A stretch of DNA of 48,075 bases from Gemmatimonadales bacterium (lineage in GTDB: Bacteria > Gemmatimonadota > Gemmatimonadetes > Longimicrobiales > Gaopeijiaceae), in contig REEG01000130.1 in assembly GCA_007695195.1 (NCBI GenBank), positions 1-48,075 on the forward strand. Reading direction: 5' to 3'. The position numbers were made by a program, and so were the translations under genes. The notes under the pieces are model-generated. The model saw only the letters and a program-made list of their open reading frames with translations, did not search any database and was not told the DNA's origin. Below, one piece after another: positions 8,096 through 14,827 of the stretch (its first letter is position 1; the number at the start of each line of letters is the position of its first letter).

Positions 8096-9167
8096 TGACT
8101 TGTTGCGCACCCTGGTGGCCGAGGGTGGCTCGGACCTCCACCTGAGTTCCGGTGTGCCCTCCATGATGCGAAGGGCGGGAGACCTGGAAGAGCTTCCAGG
8201 GGCAGAGGGGGCTCCAGGTGCCGATTGGCTACGGGATGCTATTGCCGAGGTCATGCCGGAACGGGAGGGCCGGGAGTTCGGCGAGCGCTTCAGTCTTGAT
8301 TTTGCCTACGCAATTCCGGATCTCGCCCGCTTCCGGGTCAACGCTTTCCTCCACCACGGAGGGGTAGGAGCTGCCTTCCGGGTAATCCCCAACCGTGTTC
8401 CGGAGTTTGCGGAGCTGGGATTGCCTGCAGCCGTCAAAGACTTTGCACGTCTGAGCCGAGGGCTGGTCCTGGTGACGGGGCCTAAGGGCGCGGGCAAGTC
8501 CACCACCCTGGCCGCTCTTCTCCAGGAGATGGCGAGAAGTCGGGCTCTCCACATCCTGACCTTGGAAGATCCGGTGGAATTCGTCGTTCCCGCAGGGCGC
8601 TCCATCGTTCAGCAGCGCCAGGTCGGCCATTCGGTGGGCTCCATCGCTTCGGGGATTCGTGAAGCTCTTCGCGAAGACCCGGACGTGCTCATGATTTCAG
8701 ACCTTCGGGGGGCGGAGATCTTTGAGTCGGCCCTGGAGGCGGCCGAGGCGGGGGTGTTGGTTCTGGGGGCGTTGCCGACGGCTTCGGCGCGTAAGACCAT
8801 CACCCGGGTCGTGGCTGCCTTTCCTCGCGAGGAAAGGGTACGGATCCTGGGGATGATGGCGGACAGCCTGCGAGGTGTGGTGGGTCAGATTCTCATGAAT
8901 CGAGCGGACGGTGAAGGACGGGTCCTGGGGCTCGAGTTGATGGTGGTGAATGATCCCATTTCCCAACTGATCCGAGAGGAGCGGATCCATCAGATTCCCG
9001 CGCTCATCCAGACCGGTCGCAAGGCCGGCAGCCGTCTGCTGGATCAGCACATCATGGATCTCCTCATGGCAGGAGTGATTCGGGCCGAAGAGGCCCACCG
9101 TTGGGCGCGTCAGAAGGAGGTCTTCAGTGCCTATCTGGAGAGCACGAGCACGGCCTCCCCCGGATGA
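8082..9167 (+). CDS. PilT-like type IV pilus ATPase with altered catalytic boxes
   Basis: 361 residues aligned end to end with PilT retraction ATPases: GGSDLHLSSGVPSMMRRAGDL, the N2 domain (ARFRVNAF, GAAFRVIP), Walker A GPKGAGKSTT, the Asp box LTLEDPVEF, EDPD, and C-terminal TGRKAGSRLLDQ. Two boxes deviate. The Walker B GEMRD of PilT is SDLRG here (Glu to Asp), and the His box TGHLVFGTLHT reads AGVLVLGALPT, losing both histidines. It may therefore be a weak or regulatory ATPase rather than a classical retraction motor. GGAGGAG lies about 5 bp upstream of the chosen ATG (8082; another ATG is at 8079). Coupled to the MshEN gene upstream; no other pilus genes are in the window. Confidence 0.88.
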   Translation: MSRIDDLLRTLVAEGGSDLHLSSGVPSMMRRAGDLEELPGAEGAPGADWLRDAIAEVMPEREGREFGERFSLDFAYAIPDLARFRVNAFLHHGGVGAAFRVIPNRVPEFAELGLPAAVKDFARLSRGLVLVTGPKGAGKSTTLAALLQEMARSRALHILTLEDPVEFVVPAGRSIVQQRQVGHSVGSIASGIREALREDPDVLMISDLRGAEIFESALEAAEAGVLVLGALPTASARKTITRVVAAFPREERVRILGMMADSLRGVVGQILMNRADGEGRVLGLELMVVNDPISQLIREERIHQIPALIQTGRKAGSRLLDQHIMDLLMAGVIRAEEAHRWARQKEVFSAYLESTSTASPG

Positions 9168-9210
9168 GCCACCCTGCCTTACCGGTGTCTTCATACCCGT
9201 GACCTCCACC

Positions 9211-9238
9211 ATTCCATGGGGATGATTCCATGGGGATG
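9211..9238. repeat. Perfect 14-bp tandem duplication
   Basis: ATTCCATGGGGATG occurs twice head to tail (9211-9224 and 9225-9238) in the 3' region after the PilT-like gene, just upstream of the terminator. Confidence 0.85.
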
Positions 9239-9257
9239 GGTGAGGCTGGGAAACGCA

Positions 9258-9288
9258 AAACGCCCCCCTGCAGATGAGGGGGGCGTTT
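9258..9288. terminator. Bidirectional rho-independent terminator
   Basis: AAACGCCCCCC / GGGGGGCGTTT with a 9-nt loop. The A- and T-runs at both sides let it end both the plus-strand PilT-like transcript and the minus-strand rpsU transcript. Confidence 0.92.
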
Positions 9289-9339
9289 GTAGATCGTTCG
9301 CCGAGAACGCCCGGCGAAACCCTGTCGGACCTTAAGGCG

Positions 9340-9543
9340 TCAACGCCGAGGACGACCGTCCCGACGCTGGCGGCGGCGCTCACGGCGAATGGCCGCTTCC
9401 CGCTTCCTCTTCCGCTGTGCGCTGGGCTTCTCGTAGAAGCGGCGCTTGCGCAACTCGGAGTAGAGGCCCGAGCGCTGTACCTTGCGCTTGAACTTCCGAA
9501 GGGCCCGCTCGAGGTTCTCTCCTTCTTGAACGATGACTTCCAA
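9340..9543 (-). CDS. rpsU: 30S ribosomal protein S21
   Basis: 67-residue basic protein with the S21 signature: EVIVQEGENLERALRKFKRKV followed by RKRRFYEKPSAQRKRKR and an Arg-rich tail. It binds the 30S platform near the 16S 3' end and aids initiation. I chose the TTG at 9543, which gives the canonical (M)EVIVQEGE start with GAGGAG 9 bp upstream; the GTG at 9552 would put the ribosome binding site only about 1 bp away. The gene is transcribed alone, ends at the shared terminator, and its upstream region carries overlapping inverted repeats. Confidence 0.95.
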   Translation of the reverse strand: MEVIVQEGENLERALRKFKRKVQRSGLYSELRKRRFYEKPSAQRKRKREAAIRRERRRQRRDGRPRR

Positions 9544-9581
9544 GAGTATCACGCTCCTCGGGTGATTCCTGCAGTATGGTG

Positions 9582-9610
9582 TTTCAAACGACTAGCTTTG
9601 AAAACTAGTC
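9582..9610 (-). promoter_or_regulatory. Interlocking inverted repeats upstream of rpsU
   Basis: TTTCAAA (9582-9588) pairs with TTTGAAA (9597-9603), and GACTAG (9590-9595) pairs with CTAGTC (9605-9610). The two stems overlap and cannot form together, as in switch-type leaders or overlapping operators. The element includes the stop codon of the upstream gene. A weak promoter (TTCAAA-18-CATACT on the minus strand) overlaps it. Confidence 0.45.
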
Positions 9611-10438
9611 AATCCGGCTCTCGTCATCAACGGGCGGCGACGCCGGGGTGCTCATCGGTGGGGACAGAGGCCGATGGTCAGGTGCATCATGACCCGGATC
9701 GAGTCCGGGGGATGGGCCCATCCGATGCAGGGCGTGCGTGTAGATACGATATGCCCCCTCGTTGCGGAGGTAGTCCCGGACCCAGACCTCGAACGGGGGA
9801 AGCGGAAGCATCCCCTCAATCCGCTCGACAACCATCATGGCGAACTGGAGACGGTCCCGGGCGCTGAAGTCGTAGCTCTCTCCTTCCAGGATCCGCTCCA
9901 CCGTGTCCTGAAAAGCCTCCGGATCCACCAGGGAGATGAGGTGGGCTACCTGGTCGATCCGATAGGAGGAGTAGATGGACCTGAGTTCGCCCAGGGTCCG
10001 AGCCGTGACCTCCAGCTCGTCGTCTTCCCACTCGCCGGAGAGTTCCCTGGAATTGGAGCGGAGGACGTCTCGGAACCACTGCCGGAGCTTGGACGGGTTC
10101 CGTTCCCGGCGCTCCCGCGTATGCAGGGCCGATGCAAGGAGGCCTGCCAGGAGTGGACGGCCCAGAGCCCGGGCTTTCCGGTCGATTTCACTCTCGGATT
10201 CCTCCACGAAGATGTCGGCTGTGCGAATCTCCTCACCTCCATCCCCGTCGGCCTCCCTTCGCCTGAACGAAAAGTGCCCCGTCCATCGACCTGTCTGGCT
10301 TCGGTCGGTTACGAGAAAGCAGGCCCAGGATTCACCCTCACGGTTGATGAAACCAACCGAACGCCGGTGTGGCTGTTCTGGACTCAAGGGAATGCCGAAA
10401 ATGGGAGAGGGACGGCGAGACCGGGGACGGAATACCAC
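9605..10438 (-). CDS. Unknown protein with C-terminal LPPFEvWv domain
   Basis: 277 residues, not assigned to a family. The N-terminal 75 residues are beta-like (RSVGFINREGESWACFLVTD, WTGHFSFRRREAD) and include an acidic stretch; the middle is helical and charged; the C-terminal part contains QVAHLISLVDPEAFQDTVERILEGESYDFSARDRLQFAMMVVERIEGMLPLPPFEVWVRDY. That last block resembles the small protein at 12683-13048 (same order: repeat-like helices, F-S/D-region, then LPPFE-[VI]-WV-x2-Y). The tail is Pro/Ser-rich. The GTG start at 10438 is uncertain because no better start exists before the first conserved-looking segment. Function unknown. Confidence 0.72.
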   Translation of the reverse strand: MVFRPRSRRPSPIFGIPLSPEQPHRRSVGFINREGESWACFLVTDRSQTGRWTGHFSFRRREADGDGGEEIRTADIFVEESESEIDRKARALGRPLLAGLLASALHTRERRERNPSKLRQWFRDVLRSNSRELSGEWEDDELEVTARTLGELRSIYSSYRIDQVAHLISLVDPEAFQDTVERILEGESYDFSARDRLQFAMMVVERIEGMLPLPPFEVWVRDYLRNEGAYRIYTHALHRMGPSPGLDPGHDAPDHRPLSPPMSTPASPPVDDESRID

Positions 10439-10755
10439 CGGTAGGACGCTGGAAAGATGTCGGGGAGAGGGATCCGGATCAAGGAAGCCCGCTTCCGGGA
10501 GCGTGCGATGGGGTCGTTCGGCGAGTCGCGTCCCTGGCAGCGTTCTGCTTGCTGGCCCCCGCGCCTCGGGTTATCCTCGCAGGCCGGGTCCGCAACAGGA
10601 AGGGCGTCGCCTCGGAGTCAGTGTGGTCATGTGGCCGCAAGCACCTTCCACCTGCACTCACAGGGCCGCCCACCGGCATTCACAGGGCCGCCCACGTTGA
10701 CACCAGTCTCGCAAACCCTGGCGCCCCGACCAGGCTCAGCCAAGGAGAACCTATC
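10439..10755. other. Divergent intergenic region, about 320 bp
   Basis: Separates two divergent unknown genes. Its right half contains a 20-bp direct repeat (10654-10695, own entry), a TTGACA at 10697-10702 directly behind it, and an AAGGAG ribosome binding site at 10742-10747. No convincing -10 follows the TTGACA. Nothing recognisable in the left half. Confidence 0.5.
10654..10695 (+). repeat. Two 20-bp direct repeats at 22-bp period
   Basis: GCACTCACAGGGCCGCCCAC (10654-10673) and GCATTCACAGGGCCGCCCAC (10676-10695) differ at one base. The 22-bp period equals two helical turns, and the pair abuts a TTGACA element, so it looks like a tandem operator for the gene starting at 10756. Confidence 0.6.
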
Positions 10756-11700
10756 ATGACGCCCGTCCACCACGGTTCCTCGGAGGATCTGGTTCTCACA
10801 GGGGCATGCGAGATTTCACTTGAGCGGGCCATTTTGAGGTATCGTCCCCCAACCCGTGTCCACGGGGCCGAGGGTCAGGGAGAGGACCTGGGCCTGGGTG
10901 TTGTTCTGGCGGCGTCGGCGGGTGGAGGTGGACGTATCCTGGATCTGGGGAGTGGGCGCGTGAACTCCTTCAGCCCAGATGGTCCGGTGGTCCTGCTCGG
11001 GTGGGTCCTGGCCTCAGCCGTCGAACGCATCAAGGCGAATCTAGAGGGAAACCCCCAGGCGATCCGTCGCATGGGCTTTGCCATGGCCATGAAGGTTCTG
11101 GATCGTACCGGTTTCGGGGCCCTCACCCGGCCCCTCTTCCTCCGGCTCGGGTTCAGGGATGTGGTCCAGGACGTAGATCCCCATGAGGGGGCATCGGTCC
11201 GGATCCAGGTAACCGGACAGGGCGTGGTGACTTTGCACATGGATGTGGACTCCGCCGCCGTGGTGGTCCGAGCCCCATGGCCCCATCGGTACCCAGCGCT
11301 GGAGGAGGCGCTGGCTTCGGCGTTCCCATCCGAGGGTGATTCTCCGGTCGAGACGGAGTTGGGTTCTCTGAGCCGATCGGTGGAGATTTCCGGCCGGCAG
11401 ACCTATCGACTCGATCTGCCCTTTCCGGAGAGCGTCCGCGAATCCCGGCTTCTCCTGCGTCGGATTCGAGCTGGAATCATGGGGCTTGTCGCGGTCTTCG
11501 AACCGGAACGGCACGCGGCCATTGCCGAGCGCGTCGAGGTCTTCGGGGCACGCGACTCTCTCCGACAGGTGCGGGAAGGCGGAGGAGCACGGAGGTTTCC
11601 CGTGCTACCGTCCACACGCCTGCGCGGCTCGGCCCGTCCCGCTGCCGCCGGGCCGACCCGTATGTTGGATGCTCCTTCCGGGCCAAATCGGATCCACTGA
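10756..11700 (+). CDS. Unknown protein
   Basis: 314 residues, not recognised. No signal peptide, long hydrophobic segment or metal motif is visible. It has alternating beta-like stretches (LGLGVVLAASAGGGGRILDLGSG, GVVTLHMDVDSAAVVVRAPW, QTYRLDLPFPESVRESRLLLRRIRAG) and a conserved-looking helical centre around AIRRMGFAMAMKVLDRTGFGALTRP. The tail from about residue 270 is basic and low complexity. The ATG has AAGGAG 8 bp upstream; the open frame continues far upstream through the repeat region but without coding character, so this start is preferred. It is preceded by a direct-repeat, operator-like element, suggesting it is regulated. Confidence 0.7.
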   Translation: MTPVHHGSSEDLVLTGACEISLERAILRYRPPTRVHGAEGQGEDLGLGVVLAASAGGGGRILDLGSGRVNSFSPDGPVVLLGWVLASAVERIKANLEGNPQAIRRMGFAMAMKVLDRTGFGALTRPLFLRLGFRDVVQDVDPHEGASVRIQVTGQGVVTLHMDVDSAAVVVRAPWPHRYPALEEALASAFPSEGDSPVETELGSLSRSVEISGRQTYRLDLPFPESVRESRLLLRRIRAGIMGLVAVFEPERHAAIAERVEVFGARDSLRQVREGGGARRFPVLPSTRLRGSARPAAAGPTRMLDAPSGPNRIH

Positions 11701-12160
11701 CCTTCCTGTAACGAAGACCCTGGCGGCGGTGCACTCGGGACTGGGGTCACCCGCCTGTCCCGGGCTGAACTCGAGGGTGGATGGTTTTCCCCGCCAGGCA
11801 GCCCCGATCCCCATTTCAGCAGTCTGTGGTCGCCCTTTGGCGGCCCGAGGTCCCGCCGTCGACGATTCAGGGGCCTTGGGGCATTTTCTGTGGTAAACGC
11901 TTTTTTCCAAAAAGCAGCCCTGCTGCCCATGGGGGTCTTGCCAGTAACTCCATCCCCGAAGTGCTTGCAGTTACAGGGCTGTTTCGTGGTCAATGCAGAA
12001 ACATATGTTTGTTTCCAAGGGTTGGAACAACTGGATTGCTCCTATGGGTGATTCGGTTAAGTGGCGACTGTAGAACGAGTTACCGGGCTCCGCCTTTTCT
12101 TCGGGTTGCCGGGGCTCCTGCTTGCGTCGGGCACGGATCCTCTCTATCATCGAAGTCCCA
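11701..12160. other. Long structured intergenic region, 460 bp
   Basis: Markedly less GC-rich than its surroundings in the part 11875-12060. It contains GCTTTTT-TCC-AAAAAGC (11899-11915), a long-range pair CAGCCCTG (11915-11922) / CAGGGCTG (11974-11981), a 12-bp palindrome AAACATATGTTT (11999-12010) and TTCCAA-GGG-TTGGAA (12013-12027). No protein of recognisable character is encoded on either strand. It could be a promoter region with operators, or encode a small RNA. Confidence 0.45.
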
Positions 12161-12484
12161 ATGACGGAGGATGGCTTCGCCGGGAAGGGTTTGATCCCTC
12201 CGGGGCGTGGCGATTCGACTCCAGCTTCAAAACGCCAAACCCCAAGCCAACCATTGACCAATCCAGCCAGGTGGGAGACGTGTTCAGTCCAGTTGAGTGT
12301 CCGTCTTCCCCGTGATCTCGCGATGCAGGTCGAAGAGGTTCAGCAGACCGATCCTGAATTCCTCAGTCGACTGGTCCGCTACGGTCTGACCCGCCGGTCG
12401 GTTTTCCACCACTTGCGGGATTCCCTGGTAAACCCCCAGGTCCGACCCAAGGACGTTTCGTCCGACTCGCCACTGGCTTTGTAG
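12161..12484 (+). CDS. Possible ribbon-helix-helix DNA-binding protein
   Basis: 107 residues. The second half contains SVQLSVRLPRDLAMQVEEV followed by EFLSRLVRYGLTRRSVFHHLRD, which fits the beta-strand/helix/helix pattern of MetJ/Arc-type regulators: alternating residues in the strand, an LPRDLA turn and an amphipathic helix. The first 45 residues have little protein character, so the true start may be internal (a TTG or later). No toxin gene is adjacent, so an antitoxin role is unlikely. It follows the palindrome-rich region, which could be its operator. Existence as a gene is moderately supported. Confidence 0.5.
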   Translation: MTEDGFAGKGLIPPGRGDSTPASKRQTPSQPLTNPARWETCSVQLSVRLPRDLAMQVEEVQQTDPEFLSRLVRYGLTRRSVFHHLRDSLVNPQVRPKDVSSDSPLAL

Positions 12485-12533
12485 TCCGTCAGGATCGGAT
12501 ATGTCGTCCGTCATGAGACGACGTGTCGACGGC

Positions 12534-12600
12534 CTGTCTCCCTGTGGGACAAACCGGCCCACTTGACGCGAAGCACTTAGTGGACTGAACTTGGAGACAG
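12534..12600 (+). ncRNA. Possible structured RNA or leader element
   Basis: Nested stems: CTGTCTCC (12534-12541) pairs with GGAGACAG (12593-12600), and inside it CCACT (12559-12563) pairs with AGTGG (12579-12583). A T-rich stretch (TTTGTAGG) follows. It lies between the possible RHH gene and the gene at 12683. Only base pairing supports it. Confidence 0.28.
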
Positions 12601-12682
12601 TTTGTAGGTGGAACTCGGTGCACATTCCCGGGTGCGTAACCTACTGCAGGACCTTTGCATCCCTTCATGAGGGGACGGGTTC

Positions 12683-13048
12683 GTGAGCCAGTCCGGAGCG
12701 GCGAAAGAGGGACATACCCCGGCCCCGGAAGATCTGACGATCCTCCGGGCCAAGTATCTGGATTTCTGCTCTGCCCGTGTGGCCGACACCCTCTTACGCC
12801 TGTCTGCCGACGAAATCTACGTGCTGGCTGAGAAGGCTGCTCGCGCCTCCGGAGAAGGAGAGGGGCGGGATTTCTCCTTCGACACGGTGGTGAAACTCGC
12901 CACCGCTCGCCTCACGGAGCAACTGGCCCTTCCACCTTTCGAAATCTGGGTGGCAGCCTACCGTGAAGACCCCACCGGCTTCGATGGGGAACTCCTGGGC
13001 CTCTGGGAGTCCGCGTTCAATCCGGAGTCCGAAGGCAGCGGGGGATGA
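12683..13048 (+). CDS. Small protein with LPPFEiWv domain, unknown function
   Basis: 121-residue, mostly helical protein. After a flexible N-terminus it shows LRLSADEIYVLAEKAARAS, DFSFDTVVKLATARLTEQL and then LALPPFEIWVAAYREDP. The last block parallels the C-terminal block of the protein at 9605-10438 (LPLPPFEVWVRDY), so the two share a domain I cannot name. No catalytic residues or membrane segments are evident. Start is GTG with a GAGGGG-type ribosome binding site. It is followed by the convergent ssb gene after about 130 bp. Function unknown. Confidence 0.72.
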   Translation: MSQSGAAKEGHTPAPEDLTILRAKYLDFCSARVADTLLRLSADEIYVLAEKAARASGEGEGRDFSFDTVVKLATARLTEQLALPPFEIWVAAYREDPTGFDGELLGLWESAFNPESEGSGG

Positions 13049-13176
13049 CGCCGCTCCCGCACGCCACCCCCCTGCAGCCCTGGATGATCCACCTCGATCC
13101 CGCGGTTTCTGGGCATCATCCTCGGCGTCCCGGCGAGAATACGCTGAGGCACCCACGTAAGGCGGAGACGACCGCG

Positions 13177-13638
13177 TCAGAAGGGTAGATCGTCATCCGG
13201 TTCCGAAATGTCGGGCCCCGACCGCGACGATCCACCTCCGAAGTCCCCTCCCGATCGGCTTCCACCCCCGCTGAAGCCGCCGCCCGCACTCCCGCCCGGG
13301 GCCCCTCCCTGGCCCAGCATCACCATCTCCCCCACGACGATGTCGGTGAAATAGCGCACATTCCCTTTGTCGTCCTCGGACTGGGAGTACTCAATTCGTC
13401 CCTCCACGTAGAGCCGGTCTCCCTTCTTGACATACTGCTCCACGATCTCGGCCAAACGTCCGAAGAAGGTGAGGCGATGCCATTCGGTGCGCTCCTGCTG
13501 CTGTCCGGAGCGATCCTGGAAGGACCGGTTGGTGGCCAGGGATATCTTGCCGATGCGCAGGCCGGACCCGGTGCTTCGGATTTCGGGGTCTGAGCCTACG
13601 TTTCCGATGAGCATGACCTTGTTGAGGGAACGACTCAT
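13177..13638 (-). CDS. ssb: Single-stranded DNA-binding protein
   Basis: 153-residue SSB. The OB-fold is complete (SLNKVMLIGNVGSDPEIR, IGKISLATNRSF, TEWHRLTFFGRLAEIVEQYVKKGDRLYVEGRIEY). A Gly/Ser-rich linker leads to the acidic tip DISEPDDDLPF, which recruits replication and repair partners. It coats single-stranded DNA in replication, recombination and repair. The start is the ATG giving MSRSLNKV; the open frame continues about 100 codons upstream without homology. Gene is alone on the minus strand, with a divergent 380-bp region shared with the enoyl-CoA hydratase. Confidence 0.97.
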   Translation of the reverse strand: MSRSLNKVMLIGNVGSDPEIRSTGSGLRIGKISLATNRSFQDRSGQQQERTEWHRLTFFGRLAEIVEQYVKKGDRLYVEGRIEYSQSEDDKGNVRYFTDIVVGEMVMLGQGGAPGGSAGGGFSGGGSRSGGDFGGGSSRSGPDISEPDDDLPF

Positions 13639-14021
13639 GGCGTCTTGTGTCTCCCATCGCGCCGATAGCGCGGGTTGAGCGAAAAGAGGACCCGTGGCTT
13701 GCCGGCACGGGACGGACCATGACGCCTGGTTTGTCCGAACGTACAGGCCCGGTGCTAGGTACACGAAGGTAAACGACGAAATGGGGCGGGGCCATGGCTT
13801 CCCGGGCCAGGCCCCGACACCCGTCCGTCTCCGTTCCCACGCCGGCGAGCCGGTTGGCTGGTGGGCGGTGTCGGGCACAGGAACCCGGCGCCACCTGGTC
13901 CGGGGGAGCTTGGCCCATGGAGCTGGGCCACATACCATTGGAGGGGCGCGTGCCGCCTTCGCGTGCGCCCCTGTTTCTTCAAATCCACCGCTATCTCTTC
14001 AGCCTCCAACGGGAAACCATC
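13639..14021. other. Divergent intergenic region with hairpin, about 380 bp
   Basis: Between ssb and the enoyl-CoA hydratase gene. The clearest element is AGGGGCGC (13942-13949) pairing with GCGCCCCT (13965-13972), followed by GTTTCTT, a terminator-like hairpin about 50 bp before the hydratase start; it could be an attenuator. No gene or known RNA is seen in the rest. Confidence 0.45.
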
Positions 14022-14807
14022 ATGGCCGAAGTCGCACTCGTCACCGTGGGGATCGAGGACCGGATTGCCACGGTCACCATCGACCGACAGAAGAAGCTCA
14101 ATGCCCTGAATCCGGAGGTCCTCGAGGAGCTTGGCGTTGCGTTGCGGTCCGTGGAGACCGACGAGGAGGTACGGGGAGTCATCCTCACCGGCGCCGGAGA
14201 GAAGGCCTTCGTGGCCGGCGCCGACATCGGGGTGTTGTCCGAGATGGATGCTGCCGCCGCTGTCGAGATCAGCCGGCAGGGCCAGGGGATCTTCGACCTC
14301 ATCGAGAGATTCCCCAAGCCCGTACTCGCCGCGGTGGGGGGATACGCGCTGGGGGGAGGGTGCGAGTTGGCTCTGGCATGCCACATGCGCCTGGCCTCGG
14401 AGAATGCCCGATTCGGCCTTCCGGAAGTTGGTCTGGGCCTCATTCCCGGGTACGGCGGAACAGTTCGTCTGGCGCGGCTTGTTGGGCTCGGGCGAGCCGT
14501 GCAGATGACCCTGACCGGGGAGATGGTGGATGCGCTAAAGGCGGAGCGCATCGGGCTGGTGGGTGGTGTTGTGCCCCGGGATGAACTCCAGGTGCGCGCC
14601 CGGGACCTCATGGGGAAGGTGATCAAGAACGGTCCCGTTGCCGTCCGCATGGCATTGGAGTCAGTCTACCATGCCCTGGAAGTCGAGTCCGGTCGGGCAT
14701 TGGACCACGAGGCGGCCCTCTTCGGGCTTCTGGCCGCCACCGACGACATGCGCGAGGGGTTGAATGCATTCCTTGAGAAGCGCCCCCCCCGTTTTCAGGG
14801 CCGCTGA
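14022..14807 (+). CDS. Enoyl-CoA hydratase/isomerase family protein
   Basis: 261-residue crotonase-fold enzyme, the normal length. It has the oxyanion-hole segment AFVAGADIGVL, the second conserved block AAVGGYALGGGCELALACHMRLAS, and the catalytic-glutamate block FGLPEVGLGLIPGYGGTVRLARLVG with Glu in LPEVGLG and a second Glu in the ALGGGCELAL block. These match enoyl-CoA hydratases that add water to trans-2-enoyl-CoA in fatty acid or short-chain degradation. The ATG is preceded by a GGGAAA stretch. It is followed 20 bp later by recF, an unusual neighbour, so metabolic context is not informative. Exact substrate unknown. Confidence 0.93.
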   Translation: MAEVALVTVGIEDRIATVTIDRQKKLNALNPEVLEELGVALRSVETDEEVRGVILTGAGEKAFVAGADIGVLSEMDAAAAVEISRQGQGIFDLIERFPKPVLAAVGGYALGGGCELALACHMRLASENARFGLPEVGLGLIPGYGGTVRLARLVGLGRAVQMTLTGEMVDALKAERIGLVGGVVPRDELQVRARDLMGKVIKNGPVAVRMALESVYHALEVESGRALDHEAALFGLLAATDDMREGLNAFLEKRPPRFQGR

Positions 14808-14827
14808 GCCCCGAGGGACGAGACGAC

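Noticed and set aside
12284-12625. Minus-strand 113-codon frame opposite the possible RHH gene
   Set aside because: The RHH-like pattern is on the plus strand; this frame crosses the nested-stem element and shows no family features.
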